Shown here piece by piece: positions 50,201-63,000 of a DNA stretch of 64,000 nucleotides (position 1 is its first letter; each line of letters starts with the position of its first letter). The position numbers and the translations under genes were made by a program. The stretch spans positions 620,001-684,000 of the forward strand of contig SRSI01000028.1 of the NCBI GenBank assembly GCA_005656395.1, read 5' to 3'. This DNA comes from Strongyloides papillosus (Eukaryota > Nematoda > Chromadorea > Rhabditida > Strongyloididae). Below the pieces are notes generated by a model. It ran no database searches. It had not been told where the DNA came from and worked only from the letters and a program-made list of their open reading frames with translations.

Positions 50201-52334
50201 ATCTTTTGGCATATGTGAGATATCTAAATGAAATTCAACAACATTGCTGATATTAACATATGGTGAAAATTTAAATTTATTCAATTGTTTAACACTACTA
50301 ATCCATTTACCAATACGATCAGTACCATGAACAATCATTGCAACAACCCTATACCCAATATATTTTTCACTCCATGCTATGGGGATATTATGTATTGAAT
50401 TGACTGTTAATATAAATTTAGTATTCATTTCATATACAGGAAGTGTTGTTTTATTTATTGTGTCATCAAAATTGAATGATAAAGTAAAAGGTGATAGTGT
50501 TGAATCAAGGTATGTTTTAACTAATGATATATATGCATCTAGAAATTTAATTTTCAATTCTTCCGGAAAATTATTTTCACAGTTAAGGAGTCTGTCTATA
50601 ACATTATCAGCTTCTGGTGTGATAATATTGTTACATAAGTAACCTATATGGTATACGGCACTTCTTATTGCTCTTTTTGAATTTGTATTTTGTGGATCAT
50701 AGGTATTTAATAAATCTTTTAATTTTTCTATGGCCATCGAGAAATCATCTTTTTTATTTTTAAAATAGTACTGTGATAAATCATCATATGACTTGTCATT
50801 TTCCTCATCCATACCACTATGACTTACTGGAGTAGGAGGTATAAAACAAATTTCCATCTCTAAATCTTCACGTTCATTGATTTGGCGGGCAATACTTGGA
50901 ATGGTACCAAGTGTTGCCTCATTAGGTAGGTAATCAACAGTATCAACTAAACGTATTGCTATATTTTCATTAATATTATCTAATTTCTCAATTTCATATG
51001 GTGTACATAAATTAGCAATTGCTAACTCAATGATATGTATAATTTTTTCATTAGCTAAAACTGTTTGTGAAAATTTTTCACACTCAACGTAATTTTTATA
51101 CGGCCAATCATTACTCCTTTTAATGATAACTTTAAGACTTTGTATGGATGTTGAGGGGTAATGTAGCTGTGTTGCATAATAAATACTTGATGGTTCTTTT
51201 GCTTTATAGCTTCTAAATAAGTTTCTATAAAATAACCAATGTTCGTTTTTTTTGGTATGAAAATTTATTGTATTGTAACCAACATTATCTAATGCTACAG
51301 ATATAGTATTAAGTTGACTAATCAATGAATCGTCCTTATTATGCGAATTTTCTATTTTTAATATTTTTACTGATGATTCTCTAATCTCATTAACATCACC
51401 ATCAACGTTGAATGTTTTTTCGCGACTTGTACCATTTTGATCACAACGCTTAAGAGGATCAAATTCTTGAATAATCTAACATTAATAGTTTATGTTAAAA
51501 TAAGAAATATTATTTATACATTACCTGTTCATATGTTGATGGTATTAAGGTATCTGAATCGCTGTCAGATCCTATCTCATTTTCCATCTTTAAATTGTTA
51601 TCAAATAATTTTTTAAATTCTATGTCAGCTAATGTTAATTGTGATTGTGGGGTAATTGATTGATCAACTATTGAAGAGTTGTTAGTAATAATGTTATTAG
51701 TAGTTAAATTTCTATTACAGGGTACACTATTTGGTAACGATGATGAAACGTAATTTAATGCATTGTTAAGTAGTGGTTGATTTATATTATTTGTAGGAAT
51801 AGTATTGCTAAAATAAAAAAACAGTAACGAGAAAAATTAAAAAATATTATTTATATAAAATAATAATATCTTACCTATTATTTAATGGACAAATTTGCGG
51901 GAGTGATAAAGTTGTTGGTAATCCAAACACCTGAGGTTGATTATTCATTCTACTATATTGATGATTTATATTCCCTATACAATTCATTGTATCATATGAA
52001 TAGGTATGTGAATTAAAATAATTTATCTGTCCTCCTAGATTAAATGCTGTTGATAATTGTTGATTTTTATTGATATTATGATGTTGGATTTGTCTACTAA
52101 ATTCCTGTAAATTTTTAATTTTTTCCATTTTTTTTGCCTCGTCAGGATCTATATGAAGATTTATGAGGTCGTCGCAATTACGATTTTGTTTTTTCATCTG
52201 TTCCTCCATATAACTTTTTCTGTAAAAATGGAACATTTTTTGTTAGATAATTATACTTTTTATAAATATTTTTATTATACTTACTTACTAGCAGCAATTG
52301 CTAATTTTAATTCAATATCCTCATCTGTCTCCAT
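47234..52334 (-). CDS. piki-1: Class II phosphatidylinositol 3-kinase (PIK3C2 type)
   Basis: Four exons on the minus strand: 52334-52285, 52219-51875, 51807-51525 and 51475-47234; about 1639 aa. Order: an Asn/Gln/Ser-rich N-terminus (1-~270) starting with a UIM-like helix; a Ras-binding-like region (~300-400); a PI3K-type C2 (~575-730); a helical PIK domain (~790-935); and the kinase domain (~1000-1300). Kinase motifs seen: [10 protein letters not shown] (~1058), catalytic loop [11 protein letters not shown] (~1170) and activation loop HIDFGKYLG (~1186). A PX domain (~1365-1455) and a second C2 (~1485-1620) end the protein. PX plus C-terminal C2 defines class II enzymes, which make PI3P and PI(3,4)P2 on endocytic and phagosomal membranes. 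In C. elegans PIKI-1 supplies PI3P on phagosomes. All key kinase residues look intact. Confidence 0.93.
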
Positions 52335-53829
52335 AATATAAATATCCTTCTACTTACAAATGCATATATAAATAAAAAAAATTTATTTTACCAATAATGT
52401 TAGAATATAATTATTTTATGATTTGTTACCTTAAATAGTATCTATATTATAAGAAAAACGTATTATAACAAATTTTACATTGGAAAAATGTATATAAATA
52501 AACAGTAAAAATTTTTAACTAATATTAACGATCAAATGGTTTTACTTTTGTGAAGATGATGATGTATAAATATATATATCTATATATCTAAAAACAATAT
52601 ATAAGTTTCTATTAGATGTATATTTTGTCTGCTAAAATGTTTATAAACAAAAAGAAAATAAACTTATTTATTTTTATAATCTATTGATACATGTATTATG
52701 TTAAATAGAAATAAACATTTAAAATATTATATTATTTTTATAACAATAAGTATTACATTTTAAATAGCCATTATAAAAAAATAAATATATTAACTTTATG
52801 TGGAGGTATTGCGCATTACTTGTAAGTACTCTAACAATAACAAAAATTTAAAACACCTTACTTATAAATAACTTAAGAATAAGTTTACAGTCTAAATTGT
52901 CATTTATTTTTAAAAAAGTTGGAAAAAATAATACTCATATGGTAAAGTTAATTGTATATTTATAATCATCATTCTTGCAAAATACGTACAAATTTCTTAT
53001 AATATTTTTAATACATAAGTCATTGTAGTTATAAAAGTCATTTGTAAAGTTTGATCTTCAAAATGATAAGTTACACATATCGATAACATTAAAATTTTAT
53101 ATGTGAAATGATAATTTTTTTAGTCATCTCTTCTTAATCGAAAATTTTTCTCTACTACTGTTATTCGTTATTTAATGAAACATATAATTGTTAGAATTCT
53201 CAAAACGAATTTATGGTAATCTGTGCAAATTCCATAATATAAATAAAATACACGTGTTCGAATTGTAATCGTAAATTATATCTTCAATATTTTCGATTCA
53301 TACATAATCTGTCATTTTTTCCCTTTTTAATTATACAATTTTTCTTTCATGTATATTGTATGCATTTCTTCATATAAAAATTAATCTGTATCTCCTATCT
53401 GAATCTACATAGTATGTTTATATACAGTTAATTATAATTTATTTAACTGATTATTAATAATGATTCACACAACTTATAATGGTTTTTCCAAATTTGGGTA
53501 ATTAATATAATTGTATTTAGGATGTCAAACGTTTAAAATATAAGAATTTAAAAAGATTATATATTTCTTATTTTTTAAAAGTGTGTTGAATATATTTTAA
53601 ATACGCAAAATGACAAACACTCTCTTCCCATTTGCATGTTGATTAAATTTATGACATATTCAGAAGTGAATTTAGAAAAAATGTAAATTTACATAATATT
53701 TAAAATTTATAATTATTTAATTGTTGTGTGTTTAAGAAAAAATTAACATTTCAAAATATGTAATTTTTATTGCGGAAATTTATTCTCTCACACCATAATT
53801 GTTACGTAAATTTGTTTTAATTTTTTCAG
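52335..53829. other. Divergent promoter region, piki-1 / VIP36 lectin
   Basis: 1.5 kb without coding signal. It ends in TTTTTTCAG directly abutting the lectin ATG, a consensus nematode splice acceptor. Confidence 0.5.
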
Positions 53830-54870
53830 ATGATCATAAACGGGTATTCATTGATTAGCCTATTATTTATTTCTGGTAATATTTTCGCACATGGACCACC
53901 AGGAGATGATGGGACGGGAGATGAAATTGTTGGAACAAATAGCCAAGAGTGGAGAGGATATTATAAAAGAGAACATTCACTAACTAAACCATATCAATCA
54001 GCATCAATGGATATACCATATTGGGATATATTAGGATCTACTGTTGTCAGTAATTCAGAAATACGTTTAACAAGTGATGAAAAAAGTAAAAAAGGTGGTA
54101 TATTTAATAAACAACCAACACATTCAAGAGATTGGGAAGCTCATATAACATTTAAAGTATCTGGTTCCACAGGTAGTCTTTTTGGTGATGGTATGGCATT
54201 TTGGTATGTCAAAGAACCTCAATTAGGAGATGTCTTTGGTTTTAAAGATTATTTCCATGGACTTGGTATATTTTTGGATACTTATAGTAATCATAACGGT
54301 GCACATTCTCATAAACATCCATATATTAGTGCAATGGTTAATAATGGTCAATTACATTATGATCATGATAGAGATGGTACACATACACAATTAGGTGGCG
54401 AGGAGACAGGTTGCTCAGCATTCTTTAGAAATAAAGAATTTGATACTCATCTACTAGTCAGATATGTTGGTGATGTTCTCTCAGTGTATACGGATGTTGA
54501 AGGTGAAGGCACTTGGCAAAAGTGTTTTAGTGTCAATGGTGTTCACCTCCCAACCGGATATCATTTTGGAGTTTCTGCTGCAACTGGTGATCTATCTGAT
54601 AATCATGATATTATATCAATAAAGGTATTTGAACAAGAATTCCAACGTGTTGAGAAGGAAACCGAAGTTTTGAGTGATAAAATCGAACCACGTGCTGAGA
54701 TATTTACAGCACCAAGAGACCATGTTAAAGATCCAAAACCATCAAAACTCGGGTGGTTTGGTACAATTTTCCTTATTTTAATTGCAGTCGCATTTATTGG
54801 TGTTGTTCTAATTTTTGGAGTTAATTTTTGGCAAGCAAGACAATTGAAACAAAACAAAAGATTTTATTAA
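53830..54870 (+). CDS. ile-2: VIP36/LMAN2-type L-type lectin cargo receptor
   Basis: Single-exon, 346 aa, type I membrane protein. Signal peptide 1-20; leguminous-lectin-like domain ~40-270 with YYKREHSLTKPYQ, FGDGMAFWY, GIFLDTYSNHNGAHSHKHPYIS (Asp and Asn that coordinate calcium and mannose), and LPTGYHFGVSAATGDLSDNHDI. These are strongly conserved in VIP36/ERGIC-53. One membrane segment lies near 312-334, and the cytoplasmic tail ends KRFY as in vertebrate VIP36. No long coiled-coil stalk is present, which separates it from ERGIC-53. Expected to ferry high-mannose glycoproteins between ER, ERGIC and cis-Golgi. The start is decided by a perfect splice acceptor (TTTTTTCAG) whose last base is 53829, implying trans-splicing with almost no 5' UTR. 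AATAAA at 54939-54944 is a likely polyadenylation signal. Confidence 0.95.
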   Translation: MIINGYSLISLLFISGNIFAHGPPGDDGTGDEIVGTNSQEWRGYYKREHSLTKPYQSASMDIPYWDILGSTVVSNSEIRLTSDEKSKKGGIFNKQPTHSRDWEAHITFKVSGSTGSLFGDGMAFWYVKEPQLGDVFGFKDYFHGLGIFLDTYSNHNGAHSHKHPYISAMVNNGQLHYDHDRDGTHTQLGGEETGCSAFFRNKEFDTHLLVRYVGDVLSVYTDVEGEGTWQKCFSVNGVHLPTGYHFGVSAATGDLSDNHDIISIKVFEQEFQRVEKETEVLSDKIEPRAEIFTAPRDHVKDPKPSKLGWFGTIFLILIAVAFIGVVLIFGVNFWQARQLKQNKRFY

Positions 54871-56774
54871 TGGATAATGAGTTTTAGCCTTGCATTAATT
54901 TATAATGCCGCAATTAATAATGGCAATTCTTGTTTGTTAATAAACACCTACTATATATAAATTTATACTATATTTTTTGTTATTTATTTGTTTTATTTTA
55001 TCAATCAAAGTTATTGTTTATTCAAAGTATACGCTTATTATAGATTATAAACTAATTTTTTTTAAATAACATAAAATTTTTATTTTTTACTTCATCCTTT
55101 TTTTGTTATAGGTATTTAAATATTACTAAGAAAGATATTATTATAAGTCATCACGATTTTTCACAGTAAATATGTGATTGAATATATTTTCTATGGTAAT
55201 CTATGTAAATAGTTATCTTCAAAATGATGTATTGTAAAAGATTGTACTTTTTGATAGTTAATTATTCTATTTTAAATGTACTTTACACTACTATATATAT
55301 GAATCATTTATAGAAAACTCTTTTCTTTTTTCTCTCTATTTATTCATTATTTATCACTAATGTATAAGAATAGTATTTTTTTTTCTTTTTAGTATTTTTG
55401 TGCTTATTTTGTTAATAATTACAATTTAATCACAAAGAAATCATTTAGTCATGTTTACTTTAGTTAGAATAACAATTAAAATAGTTGATAAAAAAAATTG
55501 GAAAAATAATTTTATAATTTAAAATAAAAAATAAAATAGGGAAAGGATTTTTTCCTTAAAATTTAATTTATTATAAAGTCATGATCATATGTTTTGAAAA
55601 TAGAATGATAAAAAATTTTTCGATATAAATAAAAATTATATGAGTAATGTCATTAACTGTACATGCAAGGTGAATCTTTTTAAGTGTTTAAAACAAAGAC
55701 ACTTGAAAAAGTCAGTTAAAGTAATGATTTGATGTTTTCGCATTTCTGGTATGATTATTTAAATGAGTTTTTATGAGTCATACTTCGTGTCATTATAGCA
55801 AGACAAACATACTATAAATATGTATATATATTTCAGTAAGAATATCCAAAGAAGATCTAAAACTTTATTTTAAGATCAAGTAAAAGCTAGATTCATTTAA
55901 ATACTATTTTGTGGTATTGCAAAAAGTAACACTCTACATAGTACACTTATCACAATAACTTTTAATTTTAACTATTATATGATATATCTTACTCTTAACA
56001 AAAGAATTTATTGATGACAAAAGTTTTGTAATTATCATATATACTTTATCTCTATAGAATTCTAAAAGATCCTGATTGTTTAAATGTTGTTATTTTAAAC
56101 CAGAAATGTATTTTATAGATATTTTATATTTAAATTTCAATGGTAAAATCCTTTCTATTTTTGTCAATAAAATAAAATTACACAAAAAATGGGAAATATT
56201 TTGTGAGGTAATATAAAGTGTTTAAAAAGATAAGATTTATAAATTAAACTTTCTACAATTACTCAATTATTTGCTTATATTTTTCATCTATCATTCTACC
56301 ACTTCTATTTTAACTTTAACTTCATTCTCATATATTTTATATAACAAAGAAATTCATTAACAAATATATATTATTTTGATTATATTTATTATTATGTCTA
56401 TAAATCAAAATAAATCATTGTAGGGAAACTTTAAAGTTTACAAAACACATTAATTTGTTATATTTTTATATAAACCACTACATTAGTTATTAGACATAAA
56501 AGACAAATTATAATATATTTCTTCTTTAATGATATTTAAGATCAGATAATATATAGAATATTTCATATATAATTTTTGTGTTAATGAGCTACCTAATAAT
56601 TTTAATATAGGATATATTTTAGTCAAAAAAAGTGAAGAAAATATTAGTATTTTTATGATCTCGTATTAAATTATAACCATTATATATATTTGGTTTATAC
56701 TTTTATAATATTTCTTTTTTAATAAACAAAGACAAAATTGTTAATATTATAGGAAAAGGGAAAAAAGCATTAAA
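54871..56774. other. Intergenic, lectin 3' flank and gpa-12 promoter
   Basis: 1.9 kb with no coding exon. It starts with the lectin 3' UTR. A TATTATAG acceptor-like site ends at 56752, 22 nt before the gpa-12 ATG. Confidence 0.5.
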
Positions 56775-58309
56775 ATGTCATCTGTTCTTTGTTGTTTTGG
56801 GCAACAGGAAAATGGACTAAAAAATAGTCAACCACGTAAGGTGGTAACAAAAGATTCAAAAAACAATAAGAAAATTGTAAGTTATATAATTTAACTACTT
56901 TTTTTTTACATATATTTTAAGATAAAAGTCTTGTTGTTGGGATCTGGAGAATCAGGTAAATCAACCTTTATAAAACAAATGGTTTTGATACATGGAGCGG
57001 GAGAATTTAGTGAGGAAGAGATAAAAGACTATCAAAATCAAATTTACCAGGTATGCTATTTTTAAAAAAAGTACATGTTTTTATATAATTTGCTTATTTC
57101 AAGAATATTATTATGGCTATGCGTATATTAGTTAGTGCCAAGGAGAAACTTGAAATTGAATGGGAGAATGATGGAAATAAAAAATATGTTGAATTAATAG
57201 TTAGGTAAGTAAGATATTGTTTACAATTTCTATTTTTTTTGTAATTGTATTCATTTTTTAGATTAGCATCAACAGATATTGAAAGAACAATAAATATAAA
57301 TAAATTTTTAGAAGTGTGTCCAGAAATAAAAAAATTATGGAACGATAATGGTATAAAAGAAACATTTAATAAAAGAAATAGATTTCAATTAACAGAAAGT
57401 TGTAAATATTTTTTTGATAATTTAGATAGAATTGGTACAGTAGAATATATTCCAACAAATCAGGACATTTTATATTGTAGGAAAGCATCTCGAGGAATAA
57501 CAGAACATTTCTTTGAGATAAAAAAAATTCCTTTTATGTAATATATAGATGATAAAAAATTTAATTTAGTAATAATTTTTTTAAGGTTTATTGATGTTGG
57601 TGGTCAAAGATCACAAAGACAAAAATGGTTTCAATGCTTTCAAGATATAACAGCAATGTTATTTATGGTGGCATCATCGGAGTACGATCAGGTTAGTTAT
57701 TATAGAATTATATTTTTTATTAACTATTATAATAATAATAATTTTAGGTAATTTTTGAAGATCGACGTACAAATAGGCTTGTAGAGTCTCGAAGTATATT
57801 TGAGACTGTTGTTAATAATAAATGTTTAAAAAACGCAGGAGTAATATTATTTTTAAATAAAACTGATATATTAAAAGGTATGTTGTAATAAATTAAAATA
57901 TTTTAATGACCTTCATCAATAAATATAAAAATCTAAAATGATAGTTTTTTTATATCAAAAATATTGCTTTGAAATCATTTTATTTGCAAAAATTATTTCA
58001 AAATATCTTTATTAAATAATACATAATTCATTGTAAATGATAATGTTTTTAATGATAATATCATTTTTAGAGAAATTGACCCAAAGCAATATAAAAAATT
58101 ATTTTGCTGATTTTAATGGAGATCCTTTAAAATTGCATGATGTACAATGCTTTATTATTGATAAATTTGAAAAAACACGTCAAGATAGGTATCGGCCATT
58201 TTTCTACCACTTTACAACAGCAGTTGATACTGAAAATATTCGTCGTGTCTTCAGGGATTGCCGTGAGACAATTTTAGAAATGAATTTAAAAATGCTTAAT
58301 ATGCAGTAG
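56775..58309 (+). CDS. gpa-12: Heterotrimeric G-protein alpha subunit, G12/13 class
   Basis: Seven exons: 56775-56876, 56922-57050, 57104-57204, 57262-57537, 57586-57691, 57748-57877 and 58071-58309; about 360 aa. All five guanine-nucleotide boxes are intact: P-loop GSGESGKST, switch [11 protein letters not shown] (catalytic Arg plus Thr), switch [14 protein letters not shown] (catalytic Gln), NKTD, and [19 protein letters not shown] and the C-terminus ending LKMLNMQ mark the G12/13 class, equal to C. elegans GPA-12. The N-terminus MSSVLCC lacks Gly2, so it cannot be myristoylated; the Cys6-Cys7 pair fits palmitoylation, typical of this class. Expected to signal through RhoGEF-Rho; in C. elegans GPA-12 affects growth, pharyngeal pumping and epidermal innate immune signalling. 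(AAT)n with AATAAA follows at ~58443-58460. Confidence 0.95.
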
Positions 58310-59667
58310 ACAAAATAAGAGTAGTATTTATTTTTTAAGCTAAAAAAAATTATCAATAACAATTTATAATTTCCTTTAAATAGACACTAATTAATTAAAT
58401 ACATTTATTAATTTTTAAATTAAAAATTAATCTCTCTTTTTCAATAATAATAATAATAAAAGAAGCCAGTCTTTTGGTTGATATCAAACTTATATTTTAT
58501 TTATGTAATATCATTTTTATTAAACACAAAGCTAAACCTTGTCGGAAATATTGATCATTATTAAAAATATTTACTATTAAGACCAACTAAGATTAATTTT
58601 TATTTAAAAATATAAAATTGGTAAATAAATATATTTAAAATTTTTATTTCTTTTAGATCTATTATCAAGTAAAATATTTATCGTTCTATAAAATTATGCC
58701 TTTATTATTATCATGATAATGGAAAATAAATATCTATATAATTCCGTTTTCATTTGTACATAATAGCGATTCCCTTTCCAGTTTAGCTTTTATGAATCCA
58801 TTAATTTTTTTTCAAGTATCTATTAAATTTGGAACAAACATTTTATAATAATTTTATCCATTTATTTAGTCCACACCTTAAGGGTGTTGACATTTTTTTA
58901 CAACCAAAAAGAAGTATAAAAAGTAAAATTTTTAGTTATCTCTACAATTCTTTGTATCATTTTCATATATTTGATCTCAATCATTATAAAATATCCAAAT
59001 TAATATTTTAATACTTTTGAAAAGATAATGTTAAGAATATATAATTTGTGTTAATAAAAAAATTAAGATTAATAAGGAATATAAAGGTAAAATTTTTGAC
59101 ATCCTGTTTTATTAATAATTATATTTTTATTTTCATACTTTAGCTTAATACTTTAATAAATATACTTTTTGACAACTACTTTTGATGTAATTTTAAAAAT
59201 TATTCTGTAGATATATGTTAAAGATAATGATTTTACATATTCAGAAAAATTTAACAAGTATCATAAAGGTATATAGAATTAACCTTGCACACATATTGAT
59301 ACTTTTTATAAACTGCGTATTTCGCACTTGGATAAAACTATAATGATAATTTCTTAAATTTTTAATTTCCAGTCTTTTGATGCTCATTATTGTTATATAG
59401 TTATTTAGTTTTGTTATTAATCAAATTATACTATTGATCATGATAATAGATACCAAAAAAATTATAACGCCCATTTTTAATGTACCTTATTAATATTGTA
59501 AATAATAAACCAACAATTATTCAAAAGGGTCATAGTTCGGTGACTCAAAGTTACTTAAGTTTTAACTAATTTTCTTTCATTTTTTTAATGAATATAATTT
59601 ATTATAGAAAAACTATACACTTTATTAATCCATTAACAAAAATTTAAGTTCAAATAGTATATGAAAA
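58310..59667. other. Intergenic 1.36 kb
   Basis: gpa-12 3' flank, then AT-rich sequence with no supported gene. A short (AAT)n run sits at 58443-58458. Confidence 0.6.
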
Positions 59668-60009
59668 ATGAGAATCTCTACAAGAATGGTAATTTTATCT
59701 GTTATGATATCATTTTTTATTCATTATTCATATTCTATAACTGTTGAAGATGTCTACAAACGTATATTAGAACGTGAACGAAACATTCAAAATACATTTA
59801 CTGCACAATTTGTTAAACCAATAGGATCAGTAGGTGGTGAATTGATATGGCCAAGAACATACTCCAAGCCATCACAATTATTTTTTGATGAAAATGGAGC
59901 AACATATAATATACCAAATAAAAGACCAACGCTGAGACAACTATTTCAAAGAACACCATTTGGTTATAAATATAATAATATAGATGATGAAAGCGATGTA
60001 CTGGAATAA
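59668..60009 (+). CDS. Small secreted protein, function unknown
   Basis: Single-exon, 113 aa. Residues ~1-23 form a clear signal peptide (basic start, hydrophobic core, SYS at the end). The mature part is ~90 residues with no cysteine, and its composition looks more like a real protein than the surrounding AT-rich frames. One dibasic KR (NKRPTLRQLFQR) could be a prohormone-convertase site, after which an acidic tail ends DDESDVLE. No amidation signal (Gly before a basic pair) and no FLP or insulin signature is visible. It could be a neuropeptide-like precursor or a small excretory/secretory protein; I recognise no family. No upstream acceptor is clearly tied to the start. Confidence 0.6.
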   Translation: MRISTRMVILSVMISFFIHYSYSITVEDVYKRILERERNIQNTFTAQFVKPIGSVGGELIWPRTYSKPSQLFFDENGATYNIPNKRPTLRQLFQRTPFGYKYNNIDDESDVLE

Positions 60010-63000
60010 TTAATCAAAGACTAGCTTCTAATTATACAAAAAATCAACAGTTATCTATTTTTTACTAACAAAAAACTGATTAAGCTATTCTTATTATAAG
60101 TTGATGTCGCATCAAATACCAATTTATATATGTGTGTATAAAGTTTTACTATTTTTTAACATAACAAAAATAACGCTTTGTGTGCAAACGTCACAATAAT
60201 ATCATAGAATATCACTACTTTCAACTAGGAAGAAATTCTAAAAGTTTTTTATATTCCTCAATAGTGGTTATGTTTATTCTATTGATCTTAATACTCTTAC
60301 TTTTACAAATATTTAAATCGGCAGTTTATTTACGAACGTGAACAAAAAATCGTCAGGAAAAATTTTTTTTATGAACACTTTGATAAGTATGATTAAATGA
60401 ACATATCTCTTTTGCACATTTTAATTTTTGTTTCTAAAGTTTATTATAGTATTAACATTAAATATACCATTTACTATACTTTAATGATTGTAACAAAAAT
60501 GTATTAAATTTATTGTCATCTTATATTTCATTTTGCTATAAAATATAGTTTAAAATTTTTTTGTTGTTACTCTTTTGATAAATTTAAAATTTCATTTTAA
60601 ACAAAATATCATTGAAAAATATTTCTCTTTTAAGTTTTTTGATTTAGTATCTCTTTAATATCAGAAATTCATTATTAATGAAACAGTTCATTAAACTTGA
60701 TAGGAAAAACATAATCTACATATTCAGTTAAAAATGATTGTCTTTTCTGTTAAAAGTTAGATAAAATCTAACAATTTTATAAGATAAATAACTTTTTTAA
60801 AGATTTTATCGTAATTTTAAAAATATCTTTTATAATTTCATAAATCACGTGTGGTTTATATTTTGTTCATGTATTAGGGTAAAAATCAAGTGTTATTTTT
60901 AGTTGAAAAAATATGTTGTGTCTTAATTATTTCGTTTTCCAACAAACTTTTAATAATACGTTCTTTGAATAACTTTTAACAAAACGTACTTGTTCACATA
61001 AAATTTTGGCAAATTGTTTAAACAAATTTTTTTATATGTTAACATTTAATTGATGATTTTATGATTTTTTAGTGATTTGAATTTATTTGGTATATATTAA
61101 TTACACGACAAATGGTTACTTTTATAGATTATCGATATTATTACAATATCAAAATTAGGAGAATTTTAAAGATCAGCTTAAAAAATTAATTAAAGAAATT
61201 TTTTTGCATTAAAGTTTTTATGAGACGAAAAAATTTTATTAATAACTGGTTTTTTATCATGTACATTAAACAAGTGATTTTTAACAAGATTAATAAATAT
61301 AATATATTATCAATAACTATAATAGATAAATTTTTGTATAAACATTTCTACAATATATTGTTTTTATTTTCAAAAGTTTAAAGCATTAGAAAATTACTGT
61401 TATTACAAAAATTGTTCATTGTAGAAATATTTAAAATAATCTTTTTAGTGTAATTTTCATAAAAAAATTGAGTAACTTATTTTTGAATAATATTTTTTAT
61501 TCTAATAAAAAGTACCAACATAAAAAAGGTTGCAATTTTTATTAATAAAAAAAATATATTAAAAAGATAAATAATGTGTTTACGTTCATTGCAATAACAA
61601 AGTGTAATTGTTGTATTCATTTAATATAAAAAATATATTGTTTTAAAAAAAACTACCACATTTTATATATATAATATTATAAAAATAAAATTTCAAAAAT
61701 ACAAATATACTAAATTATCAAGAAAGATGATTTAAATTGTTTCTAATGATATCTTAATAACAAATTTTCAATTAACTTAAAATCAAATTTAAACAAATTA
61801 CAATTAATTATGATAATTATACATGATATCATAAATCTTTTTTTAAGACAGTTGATCAAGTTGAAAAATAATGCATATTAAACATATATATATTTTCCAG
61901 AAATTTTAAAGTCATTGTGCTTTTCTTGCTTTTTCTTTATTTTCATTAATAAGAAATCAAAAAAAATAAGACATTTGATTAATATTTACGCTAACCATAA
62001 AACAAAAAACTAAGGCTATATGTTGTTTAATGAATTATTGTGTAATATAATAATATGTATTATGATTGTCCTTCTAAAGTACTCGAGAGCGGAGAGAAAA
62101 AAAATAATTCATCATTTTTTTCTTGAAAAAACACATTGACTGGAACCTATCATTAATAAGTTTCTTTATCTTCTTGTTTAATTTTTAAACTTTCATTGGA
62201 AAAATAAGTGTAACATTTATATAAATATATTATTAATTAAACTTTTCATGATAAAAAATTCTACTTTATGGTTAATCAAAAATATGTTAACCTTTATATA
62301 AAGTTGATTTATAAGGTCTTTGAATTGTTTTTTTTTAATTTCCATGGTTAATCATATTAATTTGTGTCTTTTTTTAATAAAACTTTATTTGTTTTTACAA
62401 ATAATATAATAAAAATAACATTTCGACGTTTTATTTTTTTTTTCTATTATTTTTTCAAGCTTGTTACTTATTGTTTAGAAAAAAGTAGTTTTAAATATAA
62501 ACTCTTTTTGCTACGTTATAAAATTAATTTTATCAGTATTAAAAATAGTTTTTTAAAATAATATTTTCCACGATATTTTTGTCATTTTCGGATCTTAATT
62601 TTCATTTTCTATTTATCATATATTTCTTAATAAAATTTTTATTAGCCTATTTTTTTATATTTAGATATTTTAAAGGTCGTGAATAAAAATAAGTTACTTA
62701 AAAAAATTAATAAAAATATTTATTAATATTGGTGTTCTCTATGTTTTATTTTTTTAGTTGTGTTTCTACGTTATATTTATAGCAAATTTTTCTCGTAAAT
62801 TCATCCCTATATTTATTAGTAATAGATAAATTCGATTGTTTTTGTATTCTAAGAATGTATAAAAAAATATCTAGACAAAATAATGTACACTATCATTTTT
62901 AAGTAAAAAAATCTTGATTTGTAACTTATTTTATTGTTAAAAATGCATTTATTAATTTTTTGCCATTAAACAATTTGTTTTCTAAAACATCGCCTTTAGA

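Noticed and set aside
62364..62561. 65-codon frame near the window end
   Set aside because: Phe/Lys-rich translation of AT-rich DNA, no supporting context.
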